64,000 bases of DNA from Dendrocalamus latiflorus (GCA_017311315.1 CM029632.1:18526669-18590668), one strand, 5' to 3'; shown: positions 33,610-44,970, counted from the first letter of the stretch. A program made the numbers and translations. Notes: generated by a model from the sequence alone, not told the origin.

Positions 33610-34096
33610 CAAAGGACATGAAGCAAGTAACACATTCCAGTGTATCCGGATAAAGAAATCTTGCGATTATTGCAAAAGATACATTGACCATTTGGGTGGA
33701 AAGAAATACATTGTGTCGTCAGGCTCATGACTGCCAATTTGAAGCATAGCGTAGCATCCGAGGCACATCCAAGGCCTGCAGCTGTGTCTTGAAGAATGCC
33801 AAGAGCTAATCTTCAGATGTGGCATTCCTCAAACTATAAATTATGAATCTTATTCTCATAACCCATCTGAATACCAGCTCTTGGCATTCCTCAAGACACA
33901 GCAGCAGGCCTCGGATGTGCCTCGGATACTATGCTATGCTTCGAATTGGCAGTCATGCGCTTGACGAAACAGTTGATCTTTCCACCCAAATGCTCCATGT
34001 ATCTAGACAAAAAACAGCAAATGAAGCAAGTGACATACTATAGTGTTCCCGTTCAATGAACCGGATACACTAGTTTGTGTCATTTGCTTCATAGAC
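33610..34096. repeat. Long imperfect inverted repeat A
   Basis: The left arm (about 33610-33840) and right arm (about 33850-34096) are inverted copies. Matching segments are CCATTTGGGTGG / CCACCCAAATG, CATGACTGCCAATT / AATTGGCAGTCATG, TCCGAGGCACATCC / GGATGTGCCTCGGA, and CTTGAAGAATGCCAAGAGCT / AGCTCTTGGCATTCCTCAAG. A transcript would fold into a ~220-bp hairpin with bulges. Confidence 0.8.
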
Positions 34097-34238
34097 CTTT
34101 GTTTAGGGACTTTGTTATTTGGTTTATAGTTTTAGCAACTAAAGTAGGTGCTAGGATAGGCACTTTGTTTAGAGACCTTGTAGTAATAGTATTACAAAAT
34201 TCAAGGAAATTTTAGTACAGAAGTTCAAAAAAAAACAA

Positions 34239-34499
34239 ATTCCCAGATTCTTCGGTGAGCAGCCGATATAGCCGACTTCTTCGGTGAGCGACTATCCATC
34301 TGCTTCTTCCCACTCCTTCTCTTCATCTCTGATCTCTGGATCACGTACGCCAGTAGCGATGATTCAGTTAGATGAATCATCGCTACTGACGTACGTGATC
34401 CGGAGACCAGAGATGAAGAGAAGGAGTGGGAAGAAGCAGATGCATAGTCGCTCACCGAAGAAGTCGGCTATGTCGGCTGCTCACCAAAGAATCTGGAAT
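34239..34499. repeat. Near-perfect inverted repeat B (127-nt arms, 6-nt loop)
   Basis: The left arm 34239-34366 and right arm 34373-34499 are reverse complements with only scattered mismatches. For example, CTGCTTCTTCCCACTCCTTC pairs with GAAGGAGTGGGAAGAAGCAG, and the loop is GTTAGA. It lies ~200 bp upstream of the second CACTA gene. The arms also read as parallel short ORFs on opposite strands, which is a by-product of the palindrome. Confidence 0.92.
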
Positions 34500-34706
34500 G
34501 TCTTTTTTTTGCACTTTTGTAATAAAATTGACTTGAATTTTGCGGGAAAAAGAAGGACTTGATACATTGGTACATTGGTAAGATAGGCACATCACCCCCT
34601 CTCTATGTCCATATCACCCCCTCCCTTCTCCCCCTCCCCTCTACTCCTCTCTTGTCTTGCAATTCAATATGAGTACTTTCTCATCTTATCTTAATAGACC
34701 CACAAA

Positions 34707-37700
34707 ATGAGCAACATGTCACCCGCGCATTCTTCAACATCATCGCCGGAGGCGTCCGCTCCAACATCAAGACGCCAAGGAAGAGGGCTATCAAAGAAGC
34801 CTGAGGGCCGACAGATCATCACAGCGGTGAATGCATCTGGGGTCCCTATCCTTCCTCAAAAAGCAGTAAACGCATTCCGAACCATGGTCGGAGTAGTTGC
34901 ACAAGAACGAATTGAGATCACATACAATTCGTGGAAGAACGTGCCTGACACTCGGAAACGTGAGCTGTGGACCGAAATTTTGGCATCGTTCGAGTTCCCA
35001 GAAGAACACCCGGACGCTGTGCAACAACAAACCTACAAAGCGGCGTGCAAAGCATGGAAAAACTTCAAGAGCACGCTTGTCAAGAAATACGTGGAAACGG
35101 ACGAAACGCCTGTTCATAAATACCCATTCCTGGAACCACAATGGGAAGAGTTCAAGACGATGAAAACGACCGAAGATTTCAAAAGTACAAGTGTGGCGCA
35201 CAAGGCCCTCCAGGCAAAAAATACACACCCTCACAGACTTGGCACAGCTGGGTATGCGGGTAAAATCGCGCAGTGGATGAAGGAGGATGAGCTGGCAGCT
35301 GCACAGGACATCACCCCGCCGTTTTCCAATATCCCGGACGACCGCGCTCGAAATTGGATTAGAGCAAGGTCATCTACAACGACATCAGGGGACATCACCT
35401 TTCGAAACCCTTCAGACCAGCAAGTGACCGAGCGCCTGGTAAGATATCGATCGAACTACGTAGCTTGTAATTACTCCACAACTTCGTACGAATTGAAATG
35501 ACATGTCGTGCTCTTGCAGGAAGAGCTGAGTTTTCAATCTACCCTGGGATCATTCCAGGGAACAAGGGAGAATGATATGCTCTCCGTGGCCCTGGGAAAC
35601 AAGGAGCACCCGGGCCGTACGAGAGGCCTTGGGCTTTACGTTCCTTGGAAACATGGTTTTCAAGATGACTCCGACATGTATCGGCGCAGGAAGAGAAACA
35701 AAGCCGAGCGTGACGCACAGCTACGAGAAGAGATCAAGGCATCTCTTAAAGAGGAGCTACTGGATTCGATGGCTGATATAATCAGAGATGAGGTGCGGAA
35801 ACAGACAGAAAGTCAGCAGGCCACCACCGCCGCTCCTGTGCTAGCTAGCCCGCACAACCATCCGAGTAGCTGCGCGTCCAATTCGACGCAAACCCAGTCC
35901 AAATTTTCTGTGGACGACATCCTGGTAATAATTATTACCTCTCGAATGCTTGCTCCATTGGTAGGCCTATTCGAGTAGCTAATTTTGTATCGTTATGTAG
36001 GAGCCTACGACATGCAGGCTCCAAGTGAGATATGGCTCCATTCCCTTGTACGCTGCTTGGGGCCAGGCATATTCGTCTGGTATCGGGGCCATGGTGCACG
36101 GTCAAGCTTTAGCGCCAGGCTTCGCAAAAGTTAATGTGGATGGTGTGTATGCCAATTTTGAGGTGGTCCCGCTACCGAAGCCCCCCAACGACGAGATCGT
36201 GAATCTAGGACAGGCCATTGGAACATTCATCCAGTGGCCCAAAACCGACATCTCCCTGGAGGCTTCTTCACCGGTGGCAGGACCAGAAGTGCAGTGCAAA
36301 CCACAGCAACTTGCACTGGTGCCATCTCCACACGGGCAGTGCGAACCACAGCTACCTGCACCGGTGCTATCTCCACGGGTGCTATTCTCGCCAGAGCAAC
36401 TTGCACTGGTGCCATCTCCACACGGGCAGTGCGAACCACAGCTACCTGCACCGGTGCTATCTCCACGGGTGCTATTCTCGCCAGAGCAACTTGCACCGTC
36501 TATACCATTACAGTCGACTAGCATAAAGTCGACCCAGAATCGAGGCAGTGGCCAAGGCAAATCAAAGACGAAGGATGATGACGATTTCCCGTCCATGCCA
36601 TTGGCCCGCAAATTCGTGCTAGCTCAGCCGATGGTAGTCCAGGAAGAGCTCCAAAAACTAGGACTTGGTTGCCAAAGATTCCACCTTTGGTATATGGAAG
36701 AGTCCAATAAGCCAGCGGCAGAACGGCGCTCAGGTATAACTGTCAAATTCAAGCCGGAACATTTCTTGCACGAAGTTCAGGACTGTGTCTTCGCGGTGAC
36801 CTTTAACGATATATTTGAACTTTTCACGCTCAACGCTCTCGACGCCTCACTCGTTCGATGCTGGACGCTGTAAGTCTGTACAATCACAGTCTCTGTTCAC
36901 GTAATACCGATATATATCACAATTTGTTGCTTTCCTATGTTATATATAGATTCATGCTGATCGAAGCTAGATCATCGAAATCACAAATTGGTTTCCTGGA
37001 CCCACGCTTGGTCGCCATTGATACCATCATCGAGAATGCATCCTTCGTCGAGGACTATATTACAAAAGCACTGCTGGCTCACCAAGATAAGGAATTTGTT
37101 CTTATGCCATACAATGAGCATTTCCATTGGATTTTAATTGTAATTATACCAAAATGGAACAAGGCTATATACCTTGATTTTCTCTAAGTAAGAACAAATC
37201 CAAGTACACAGCTATCGCCCGAATACTCGATAGGTACGTACATTGTACATTGTACTCTTTCTTTCCTTCCGAATAACTAATCTAACTTTTTCGAATAACG
37301 AGGGTCGTTCGCCACATACGTTCAACAAACACGTGACTCGACGACAGGGGCCAAGGCCTTGAAACATGATCGCAAGTTTCGGGTATTCGCTAGCTACACA
37401 TTAATTAATCATATACAACACATAGTAGTAATGCCACTTGATTTAACACATTATATTTTTTGCAGTGCCACCAGCAGGAGCCGGGCAACACATGTGGATA
37501 CTACGTGTGCCACCATATGAGACTACTCCTCGATTCCACCAAGATCACTAATTCTAAGGTTTGTCAATCTTCCCACATTTATTTCATACATGTCAGTTTT
37601 ATATATGCGCGCGTTGATATTCCTATCGACAGGCTGCGTCCATCTCTACATCTGCATTGACACAGCCGGATTTTGCAAAAATTCGAGGAGAGCTCATTTG

Positions 37701-37755
37701 GTTTTTGTGGTCAAAAGTCGTAAGATTAGATGGAGAGTTCCACTGCCCAGAATGA
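34707..37755 (+). CDS. CACTA second gene: Transposase_24-like N-part fused to Ulp1 (C48) protease domain
   Basis: Exons are 34707-35438, 35520-35924, 36001-36869, 36950-~37233, ~37303-37382, 37466-37558 and 37633-37755. The first four junctions are GT/AG in phase. The N-part (AVNAFRTMVGVVAQERIEIT, WKNVPDTRKRELWTEI, YVPWKHGFQDDSDMYRRRKR) resembles plant Transposase_24 (Ptta/En/Spm). Exon 3 has a perfect two-copy 30-residue repeat starting QLALVPSPHGQCEPQ. The C-part has the Ulp1-type triad context: His in NEHFHWILIV, Asp in AIYLD, and Gln/Cys in CHQQEPGNTCGYYVCHHM. The end is LIWFLWSKVVRLDGEFHCPE. A stop (TAA at ~37185) followed by a readable +2 frame (SKNKSKYTAIARILDR) shows a small frameshift in exon 4, and phase between exons 4 and 5 does not close. 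Probably inactive as a full-length fusion. Confidence 0.8.
36310..36492 (+). repeat. In-frame 90-bp coding duplication in the CACTA second gene
   Basis: Two copies of a 90-bp unit (30 residues, QLALVPSPHGQCEPQ...LFSPE) are essentially identical, so the duplication is recent or homogenised. It keeps frame. Confidence 0.85.
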
Positions 37756-38065
37756 TTTTTTATTGTAATTCTAAGTGCAAATACAGTGTAGATCTTTTAC
37801 AGTTGTGTATTTGTTAATGGATATTTTATTTCAACTCAATGAATTGATTTGCGAAATGGATGCTTTATGTTTGTGAAATGAAGTGCGTTGTCAATTGGAT
37901 GTTTTATGTCTGTGAAATGAATTGAGATGTGAAATGTATCTGAAATGAAATGAGATGTGTGAATTGTATATGTTTATGTCTGTGATTATCTGCTTGTTTC
38001 AGAGGGCATGGCTAGCATTTCCTGAGGCTAGCTATAAACAGAAATAGATTCTGCTGGGGGAGGAG

Positions 38066-38222
38066 TATCACAGACGGTTTTTAATGAAAAACCGTCTGTG
38101 ATATCGCATAATCACAGACGGTTCAAAAACCGTCTATGATAACTTGGATTATCACTGACTCATAATTTCAGACGGTTCAGAAAACCGTCTGTGATGACGT
38201 TTCTGAACCGTCTGTAATGTGG
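38066..38222. repeat. CACTA subterminal repeat block 4 (right)
   Basis: Three hairpin units plus one half unit of the CACAGACGGTT...AACCGTCTGTGAT type end 15 bp before the right terminus. Confidence 0.85.
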
Positions 38223-38240
38223 TTTTCTGTAGTAGTGTAT

Positions 38241-38857
38241 TATTTAGTGCCTGTATACCGAATTACGGTGTAAATTTTACAATTATTTACCGAATTGGCA
38301 AATGATTTTATCGAATTGCATATAAAAATTTTGACTGCGGCATATCCTTTGATAAAATCCTGGTCCGCCACTATTGCGGTTGGTTGGCTGAAACGTCTCC
38401 ATCTTGACGACGCGTCCGTCAGCTCGTCCAATGCTTGGTGATTGATTATTGTGTGCGTATCGTATTTGTGAAGGGACAGGCACGGGCGGTTGCGCATTTC
38501 ATTTCATCAGTTCCATTCAGCTTTCTCGACCAATGCTTGGTGATTGGTTACTGTGCTGTTCACATCCTACAGTATGCCATGATCAGCCTGGCTACTACTG
38601 TTGTTTTCTGAATTTATTTCATTTCATAAGCTCCATTCAGCTTGCTTGATGTACAGAAACTCTTACTGCTAATACTTCGACGATAATGGGAACGAGAGAT
38701 GAACTACACGGATACGTTGTTCATGGCACTGACACAACACACTGACTCAAGCATAGTGGCAACACATGTAATCTACATGTAGAGGCTAGGATAGTAGAAT
38801 CTTTCATGCACGGATGCACCCAAACCGCATGCAGTTCTTGTTCGTGGAGAGCTAGCT
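38241..38857. other. Intergenic between CACTA and dioxygenase gene
   Basis: Contains a 37-bp stretch (38384-38420, GAAACGTCTCCATCTTGACG onward) that also occurs at about 24431-24467 with two mismatches. The dioxygenase 3' UTR presumably lies at 38640-38857. A local direct repeat, CAGTTCCATTCAGCTT... / AAGCTCCATTCAGCTT..., is seen at 38508 and 38628. Confidence 0.4.
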
Positions 38858-40178
38858 TCAAGCGCTGGAAACCGCCGCCTCCTGTTCCACCTTCATCTTG
38901 AGGAAGTCGATGGTACTCAGTTCGCCCAGCGCAAACGCGTCCCAGAAGCTGTCGGCGAAGGTCTTGGCCTTGAGCTTCCTGTACAACGCCGGCCTCTTCT
39001 CGTCGACCAGCTCCTCGGACGGCACCAGATCCCTGTGCGGCTCCGGCTGGTAGAACAGCACCAGCGACATCCTCTCCTTCTCGCTCGTCACCGCGCGGTG
39101 TATCGGCGCCTTGAACACCGCATTGGTCATGATCTGCACGCGTACAGGTACAGGTACAGGCAATAAACAGCTCAAGGGACAAGGATCTGTGCAGTTTTAT
39201 TTCGAAAAAAAAACAGAAGACTAGACTGCGATACATATGCAGTTGGGTTTGGGTACATATGTATGCATACCTCCATCTCCTCGCCGACGACGACCAGCAG
39301 GTCGTGACCGAGCACTGGTACGTCGACCCAGTGACCGTCCTTGAGAACCTGGAGGCCGCCGACGTCCTTGTCGAGGAGGAGGACGGTGACGACGGAGTTG
39401 TCGGTGTGGGGCTTGAGCCCGTAGACGAGGTCCGGCCGTGGGCAGGGAGGGTAGTAGGTGAATCTCGCGTCCGTCCCGATCCTCTCGCCGACCTGGTCGA
39501 CGAAGAACTCCTCCTTGAAGCCCAGGATCTTCGCCATGGCCCTCAGCACAGTCTTGGCGACCTTCTCGCTCTTCTGGGTGTATTCATGCAGAAGCCCCCT
39601 GAGAGAGGGCGGGTGGCTTGGCCAGAACTGGAGCCGCCTCTGGTCCTCCGGCTGGACGTGGAGGTACAGGCGGTCGCACCAGTCGAGGATCTGCTCGTCG
39701 GTGTCGACGCGGTCGATGCCGTAGCCTTCGGGCTGGAACTTGTCGCCGTCGATCACGTTGCTGTACTTCTGCTTCTCCTCCACCGGGAGGTGGAAGAACT
39801 CCCTCGTCGCGTCTTGGATCTCGTCCAGGAACGCCTCCGGCATGCCATGGCCGGTCACCTGAAGAGTTGAGATGCTGACATGTTGTTGCTCGTACCTAAA
39901 AGTCATGCCTAAAACAACCTATATGCATGGCGAGCAATGCGTACCACGAAGACGCCCCAGGACTGCAGCGCCGACTGGAGCTTGCCGGCCTCCTCGACGT
40001 CGCCGGGCTCGGCCAGCCGGCTCACGTCCACGGTGGGGATGGCCAGCTCTGCCGGCCGCGCGACGCCGCCGGTGGGACGGGCCTCCTCCCTCAACACGTA
40101 CCGGCTCGGCAGCGCCGGGAGACCGCCGTCGGCGGCCGCCAACTCCTGCACCAGCTGCCCCTGAGCCTGATGCACCAT
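38858..40178 (-). CDS. 2-oxoglutarate/Fe(II)-dependent dioxygenase, intact, 365 aa
   Basis: Exons on the minus strand are 40178-39945 (78 codons), 39858-39271 (196) and 39133-38858 (92 including TGA); all junctions are GT/AG in phase 0. DIOX_N spans about residues 45-150 (IPTVDVSRL...WGVFV/VTGHGM). The double-stranded beta-helix has Fe ligands H229 and D231 (GLKPHTDNS) and H286 (APIHRAV), and the 2OG-binding R295-x-S297 (RMSLVLF). Length and sequence fit the plant DOXC group (SRG1 / norcoclaurine-synthase-like oxygenases). It would hydroxylate or desaturate a small molecule in the cytosol using O2, 2OG and ascorbate; the substrate cannot be told. The ATG at 40178 is chosen because it is the only ATG preceding the domain. 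Two dead relatives on the same strand lie at 5.6-6.0 and 11.1-12.3 kb. The promoter carries a MITE insertion. Confidence 0.93.
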
Positions 40179-40273
40179 GCTGATACTGAGTATTGACACG
40201 CTTTTGTGGGCTTCTACAAATTATCTTGAACTTCACTTGTGCGTCTACTTCAGGGTGGTGCTACGGTGCATTA

Positions 40274-40283
40274 CTTATAGAGG
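40274..40283 (-). promoter_or_regulatory. Putative TATA box of the dioxygenase gene, within a TSD
   Basis: On the minus strand CCTCTATAAGTAATG lies ~95-105 bp upstream of the ATG at 40178, a plausible TATA box with a ~70-nt leader. CCTCTATAA is one copy of the 9-bp target duplication of the adjacent MITE, and the second copy lies at 40585-40593. Confidence 0.5.
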
Positions 40284-40584
40284 AGAATTTCTATTGTGCC
40301 CCGGTGATACAAAGCCGATTGTGTCATGAGCTAACTGGATGTCGACACGTGGCGTGCAAGAAGTAAAAAATTATTTTTTACTGTTTTGCATTGTAGCAAA
40401 TCAATAAAAAATTATTTTTACTGTTTTGCTACAGTAGAAAATGGTAAAAAAATATTTTTTTACTGATTTACTACGGTGCAAACCAGTAAAAAATAATTTT
40501 TACTTCTTGCATGCCACGTGTCGATGTCCGGTTGGCTCGTGACACAATCGGCTTTGTATCACAGGGGCACAATAGAATTTTTCC
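40284..40584. mobile_element. Mutator-type MITE, TSD TTATAGAGG, in the dioxygenase promoter
   Basis: The 301-bp element has inverted ends (GAATTTCTATTGTGCCC / GGGCACAATAGAATTTTT) and extended internal symmetry: GATACAAAGCCGATTGTGTC and its inverse, CACGTGGCGTGCAAGAAGTA and its inverse. It is flanked by the exact 9-bp repeat TTATAGAGG (40275-40283 and 40585-40593). The 9-bp TSD points to Mutator-like transposition. The middle is AT-rich with repeated TTTTTACTG. Confidence 0.88.
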
Positions 40585-40599
40585 TTATAGAGGGGAGCT

Positions 40600-43500
40600 G
40601 GCTCACACGTAAACGGATTCTCTACTCCTACTAGCATCTCCTCCCACCTGATCTGTCGTCCAAGTATCCGAAGGACATCTAGATATTTGTGCATGTACAT
40701 CAGTCAAATAAGAAATATGGTTTCAAATACGTTTTCCTTACTCATCAAAAATGTATGGAGCTCAGAAAAACCTTCACTTCTATCACCTCATTTCACCTCT
40801 ACTGCTTTGCCTCACTTCCATAGACCAGCAATGCCGCTGCCTCTCTATGGCTTCCTCTCTGGCTCTAGTAATGCCGCACCACCGCTCTACCCCCAAATCC
40901 GCAATCTCCAGAAATCCCTTGCCTCCATTGCTTCTCCCCCAAAAACGATCTTTCCCCAATCATCCTCACCTATTGTGATCCCATTTTACCCCTTATTTTG
41001 CTCCAATTCCTCAAGAGTCGCCATCACCCAAGCTCCGTGAGCATAGCGCCAGCACAATGCCGAGCTCCTCCGCACAAATCAAGCATGTGTGGAGCTTTGT
41101 CTTGACCCATTGATACTCGTGCTCCCCTACGTTCACACGTGTTATCGTCAGAAGCCCGCTACCGCCGGAGAAGAAGGGTTTTGTGGCACTGCCACCGATG
41201 CCAGCCCACCTCGGCCTCGCTCTCGCCTCGCCATCTATGTCACCGTCACCTCCTCTGGCTAGTACCACTACTGGAGAAGCCACCACCAACCTCCCCTGTT
41301 TCACATCTACAGCGACCATCGTGTCCTTGTTCTGGCCACCCATTTTTCCACTCTCGAATCTCGAAGCTACGCTGGCTATCCTTCGGTGGGACCCACTGAT
41401 GATCCTTGTCTCACGTTACTTCACCCGCCTGGTACTTGCCGCGCACATGCAAGAGCAGCGCAGCTCCTGTCTTGCACGTACGCATAATGGAGCAAAGGCT
41501 CTGCCTTCTCTACGTGACGAGAGACAGAGCACGCAACACCAAAGCAACTCCTTACGTGACTAGATAACACAAACACACATGCTTCTTTCCCTAGAGCCAA
41601 ACCGCTCTCTCTTTCTTTTATTTCTTTGCTACTCCTTAGCTTCTGCGTATACGATCACAGCCGATCGCTTCACGCTTCATGTCTCCACACATCATTGAGT
41701 CATTCACTACATGGCCTTTTAAAGGCTATTTGCACAACTAGTAACCGGACACTCACTCTGACTCGGAAACCGACTAGAAAACTCACACGAAAATGAACTA
41801 GCCTGACTCGGCAACTCAACTCGTACACGAAATGTATATGACAATCTCTATGATTCAAAAATAGAAACATGATTAATTCTAACATATTCACTACCACCAC
41901 TCCTAGCTTCCACACGTCGTGTTGTATGCCATGCTCTCTCAGCCTTAGCAAAATCATTTCCCAAGCTCACTGTCATCCATGGCCAAGTCGTTCCCTATCA
42001 CCAATGTTCTATACCATCTAAGGTCAAGTGCATGTTGTGTTCCATCCCCCACATAGTCTCAAAAACATCATCATCTTCCCAAAAATTGGATCCATGTCGT
42101 CGGTGTCCACTGTCTTCATCATGTTCTGCTCGTTCCAGACCAATTTAGGTTGATTTTGGCTAAGTCCATCCCATTCCCCCTCCTTCCTGCCCATGTTTGA
42201 TCAAGTCTTGACCAATTATGCACAGTACATCCTTTGTTTAGTACTGTTATACCTTTGTTTGTTCTAGTGATGCTATCTCTACGCTTTTCGTTACCCCCGA
42301 CACCACTTTGTTCTTTCATAGTATGTTTTTGCTTTAAAATTCAGATTGTTGTCAACTCGCATTCAAAAGTGTAACATGCAAATGTTTATTTGGTGTTATT
42401 TGGTTGCATTTGTTAGGTGACAAGGTTGGGCTAGCGGGAGCAAAAGAGGAGGCAGGAGGAGCCGGAGGAGCTGAAGGAGTATTCGACGACTTTGAGCAAG
42501 AAGACAAGTCACATCCTTGAACATGTTGAACACATATGCTATTATATATGCATTATCTTGTGGTCGTACAAATTATTTCATGTCTAGTTAATTTGGTATG
42601 AGCTAGTTGTGAAATGAATAGTGTAGTAGTAGCTATTTTCTATTTGATAATGTTGTCATCTATGTTAATTTTAAGCCATATTCACCTTGGCAAGCTTATT
42701 ACTATTTGGTTAGTATAATAATTTAGTTGGTAATAACCATGTTGTAGTTAGGATCATGACACACTTGTTTCATATGGTATATGCAAATGCTAGTTAGTTA
42801 TGGTGGTTTTATTAAAATGGTTATGCCGAGGGTAAGAATGGATGCTAGTGATGAGTTCCTTGTGAACCAGGTTGTGGTTGCTCTTGACTAAGGCACATAA
42901 GGACTACAAAACTTTTTGCCAAGATTGAATAACATAGTTCTCACCCATCTGTATGATAGCTTATTCAGATTTAGATTATGTACTACTTTGACTAAGCGAT
43001 TGTCTATAGGCATAGGCTTGTCACTAGCGTACATTTGTGGTTATAGGGACCCAATAGCTGTAGGATGTCATTGGAAACGGTCATACTCTGGCCTCTGTAT
43101 TGTTGGTCGAACTTGACAACACTAGGTCCAATTAGCTGTGAACGATTCGGCTTGCCTGGCTCGGTAGGTCTCCGTTCTTTAAATGGATGAGTCATCTATT
43201 GGGTGGACACTAGCAAAGCAAGGTAACACTATGATCTTGTTATTCCGACTATGTACAAGTTGTGGGTATCATGCGAGTAAAGCTGCGCAAACTCTATAGA
43301 GGTTAATTAAAGTGTCGATATGCCGTGCTTCCAGTTAATGAAGATGTGCTAATGGATGATACCAAATATCATAGCAATAGTAGGTGTCTTCGATAATTAA
43401 AATATGGGTGCGGTGATCATGTTGTCATTATCACTCTATTATAGCCTTTATAAAATGCTTTACTCTATAAATCTGAAAATGTGTCTTTGCAAAGCTATAA

Positions 43501-44600
43501 AGAAGGTAAGTAGTAGTCATAGATTACACCATGACATTCCTTTTCAATTGTCATATGCATATAGTTAAATAGCATTCCCATGTAGCTTGTTGAGTACGTA
43601 AGTACTCACGCTTGCATATTAAATTCAGGAGAGAATCCAGATCTTCAGGATAAGGATACCTATAATGAAGTATATCAGATGGATTGGAATAGTTATGATT
43701 TTGACTTCCAGGTCATTCCTATGTTGGTTGTAGTGAGAGCTTTTATGTATCCTAAAGTAGTTGTAAACTTGGCCTTAAGACCCAACTTTTCGTTGTATGT
43801 TTGAACTCTACTGTGTTTAAAAGCTCGAAGCTAGTTAATGTTTTATCTACGTGCAACTGGTTTCCTAAACAGCTGTGTGACGTAGGGCACCGACTTGTAA
43901 ACCACCAAACGTTCCCACAGTGGTGGTGTGTAGTTGGTGTGTTTCCATTGTTTATTCCTTCAGTGAGTCCACTGAAAACTATATGTATGTTTTTTAGACC
44001 ACCCTACATAGTAGCCTATATAATTGTATTTGTTCCCTTATGAATTATTAGTGTGTCTTGGCCGGATCACATGTAGCTTCCAAATTTACATCGGTTTATA
44101 TATATAATGCAACTTGTGTTTGATGTAGATCGTTGCAGCCAAGTATCTACAACTGCTGACGAGTGGAGCTCTTGGATGGCAACTGTTGGAACCAACGACA
44201 CGATCTGATACACCTTCACGGGTGGGGCCGGAAGCTAAAGGTACGGCCAACGCTTGGCATAACTTAATTATTTCTGGGCGATTGCAATCTGCCGTGATCT
44301 GTGGTATGGAGATTCGAGTGACAAACAGGTAGAGAAAATGACAGATTATTCGGTTTTTTCAACGGGAAGCTAGCCCGTGCTAAGATATTTCAGCGGCAAT
44401 AATGGCGCGTCAGTTCTTGAAAGGTACATTTTTTATTTTGTTTCGGCATCTCGGGTGCAAACCTTGCATTATTCTGTTGGGTTCTGGGTTGATAATTGAA
44501 ATGGCAAATCAGGCTTCAAATCATTCAATGGTGGACGAGGCGACGTCTATAGGTCGTGACAATTGAAGCAAGAAAGATTTCTTTGTGATATCCATGCGGT
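40600..44600. other. 4-kb region without a supported gene
   Basis: The longest plus-strand ORF (41183-41563) is composition-driven and matches nothing I know. A Glu/Gly-rich patch at 42420-42520 (KEEAGGAGGAEG) looks like the tail of a coding exon, but no other exon is visible. 42800-44150 has the texture of a decayed LTR element, without recognisable ends or domains. Confidence 0.35.
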
Positions 44601-44689
44601 GACGAAGACCCTAGGCTCAATAATTCAATTTTCCTTTATTTCAACTTTTGGCCCCACTCATTTGGACGATAGCTTCTACCTTCTGTTTT

Positions 44690-44885
44690 TGATTCACTAT
44701 TCCTTAGTTTTGTTTATTTATGATTTTTGGCTGTTTTTTTTTCTTTTTTTTCTCTATTCACCTGTTTTTTTTTCTATTTTAAATTTTTTTAAATTTAATT
44801 ACGCCAAATAAGTTATCTCAGTTACAGTGAAAAATAAAACAGTTACAGTGAAAAAGCCATAATATATCGCCAAACTGAATACCCC
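44690..44885. mobile_element. Small TE-like repeat, copy D (5'-truncated)
   Basis: T-rich middle, then TTTAAATTTAATTACGCCAA, AAGTTATCTCAGTTACAGTG and CCATAATATA. It matches the right two-thirds of the family at 22963. Confidence 0.55.
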
Positions 44886-44970
44886 TTTGTATTGGGACTT
44901 TGTATTGGTCCCAGGCTCCAGTACATGCACTACAGAGGACAGACTAGAAGCAAGATTCAGTAAGTGCTTA

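Larger units (their letters stand above)
27143..38237 (+). mobile_element. Full-length CACTA (En/Spm) element, 11.1 kb, TSD TAT
   Basis: The element starts CACTACTACAGAAA at 27143 and ends TTTCTGTAGTAGTG at 38237, flanked by TAT on both sides (27140-27142 and 38238-38240). This is the canonical CACTA signature with a 3-bp TSD. Subterminal palindromic repeats containing CACAGACGGTT occur near both ends. It encodes a TNP2-type transposase (28834-32039) and a Transposase_24/Ulp1 protein (34707-37755) on the plus strand. On the minus strand it has one gene of unknown origin (28107-27553). Because of frameshifts in both transposon genes it is probably no longer autonomous, although ends and repeats look mobilisable. 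Confidence 0.95.

Noticed and set aside
34225..34562. Two similar short ORFs (MSDYASASSHSFSSS and MSDYPSASSHSFSSS) as a divergent gene pair
   Set aside because: They are the two arms of the inverted repeat read from each side; the palindrome explains their similarity.
39259..39870. 203-aa plus-strand ORF opposite the dioxygenase
   Set aside because: It is the antisense shadow of exon 2 of the intact 2OGD gene, whose motifs are conserved on the minus strand.
41183..41563. 126-aa ORF as a host gene
   Set aside because: No recognisable motif, ordinary composition, no splice or promoter context, and an overlapping open frame on the other strand.
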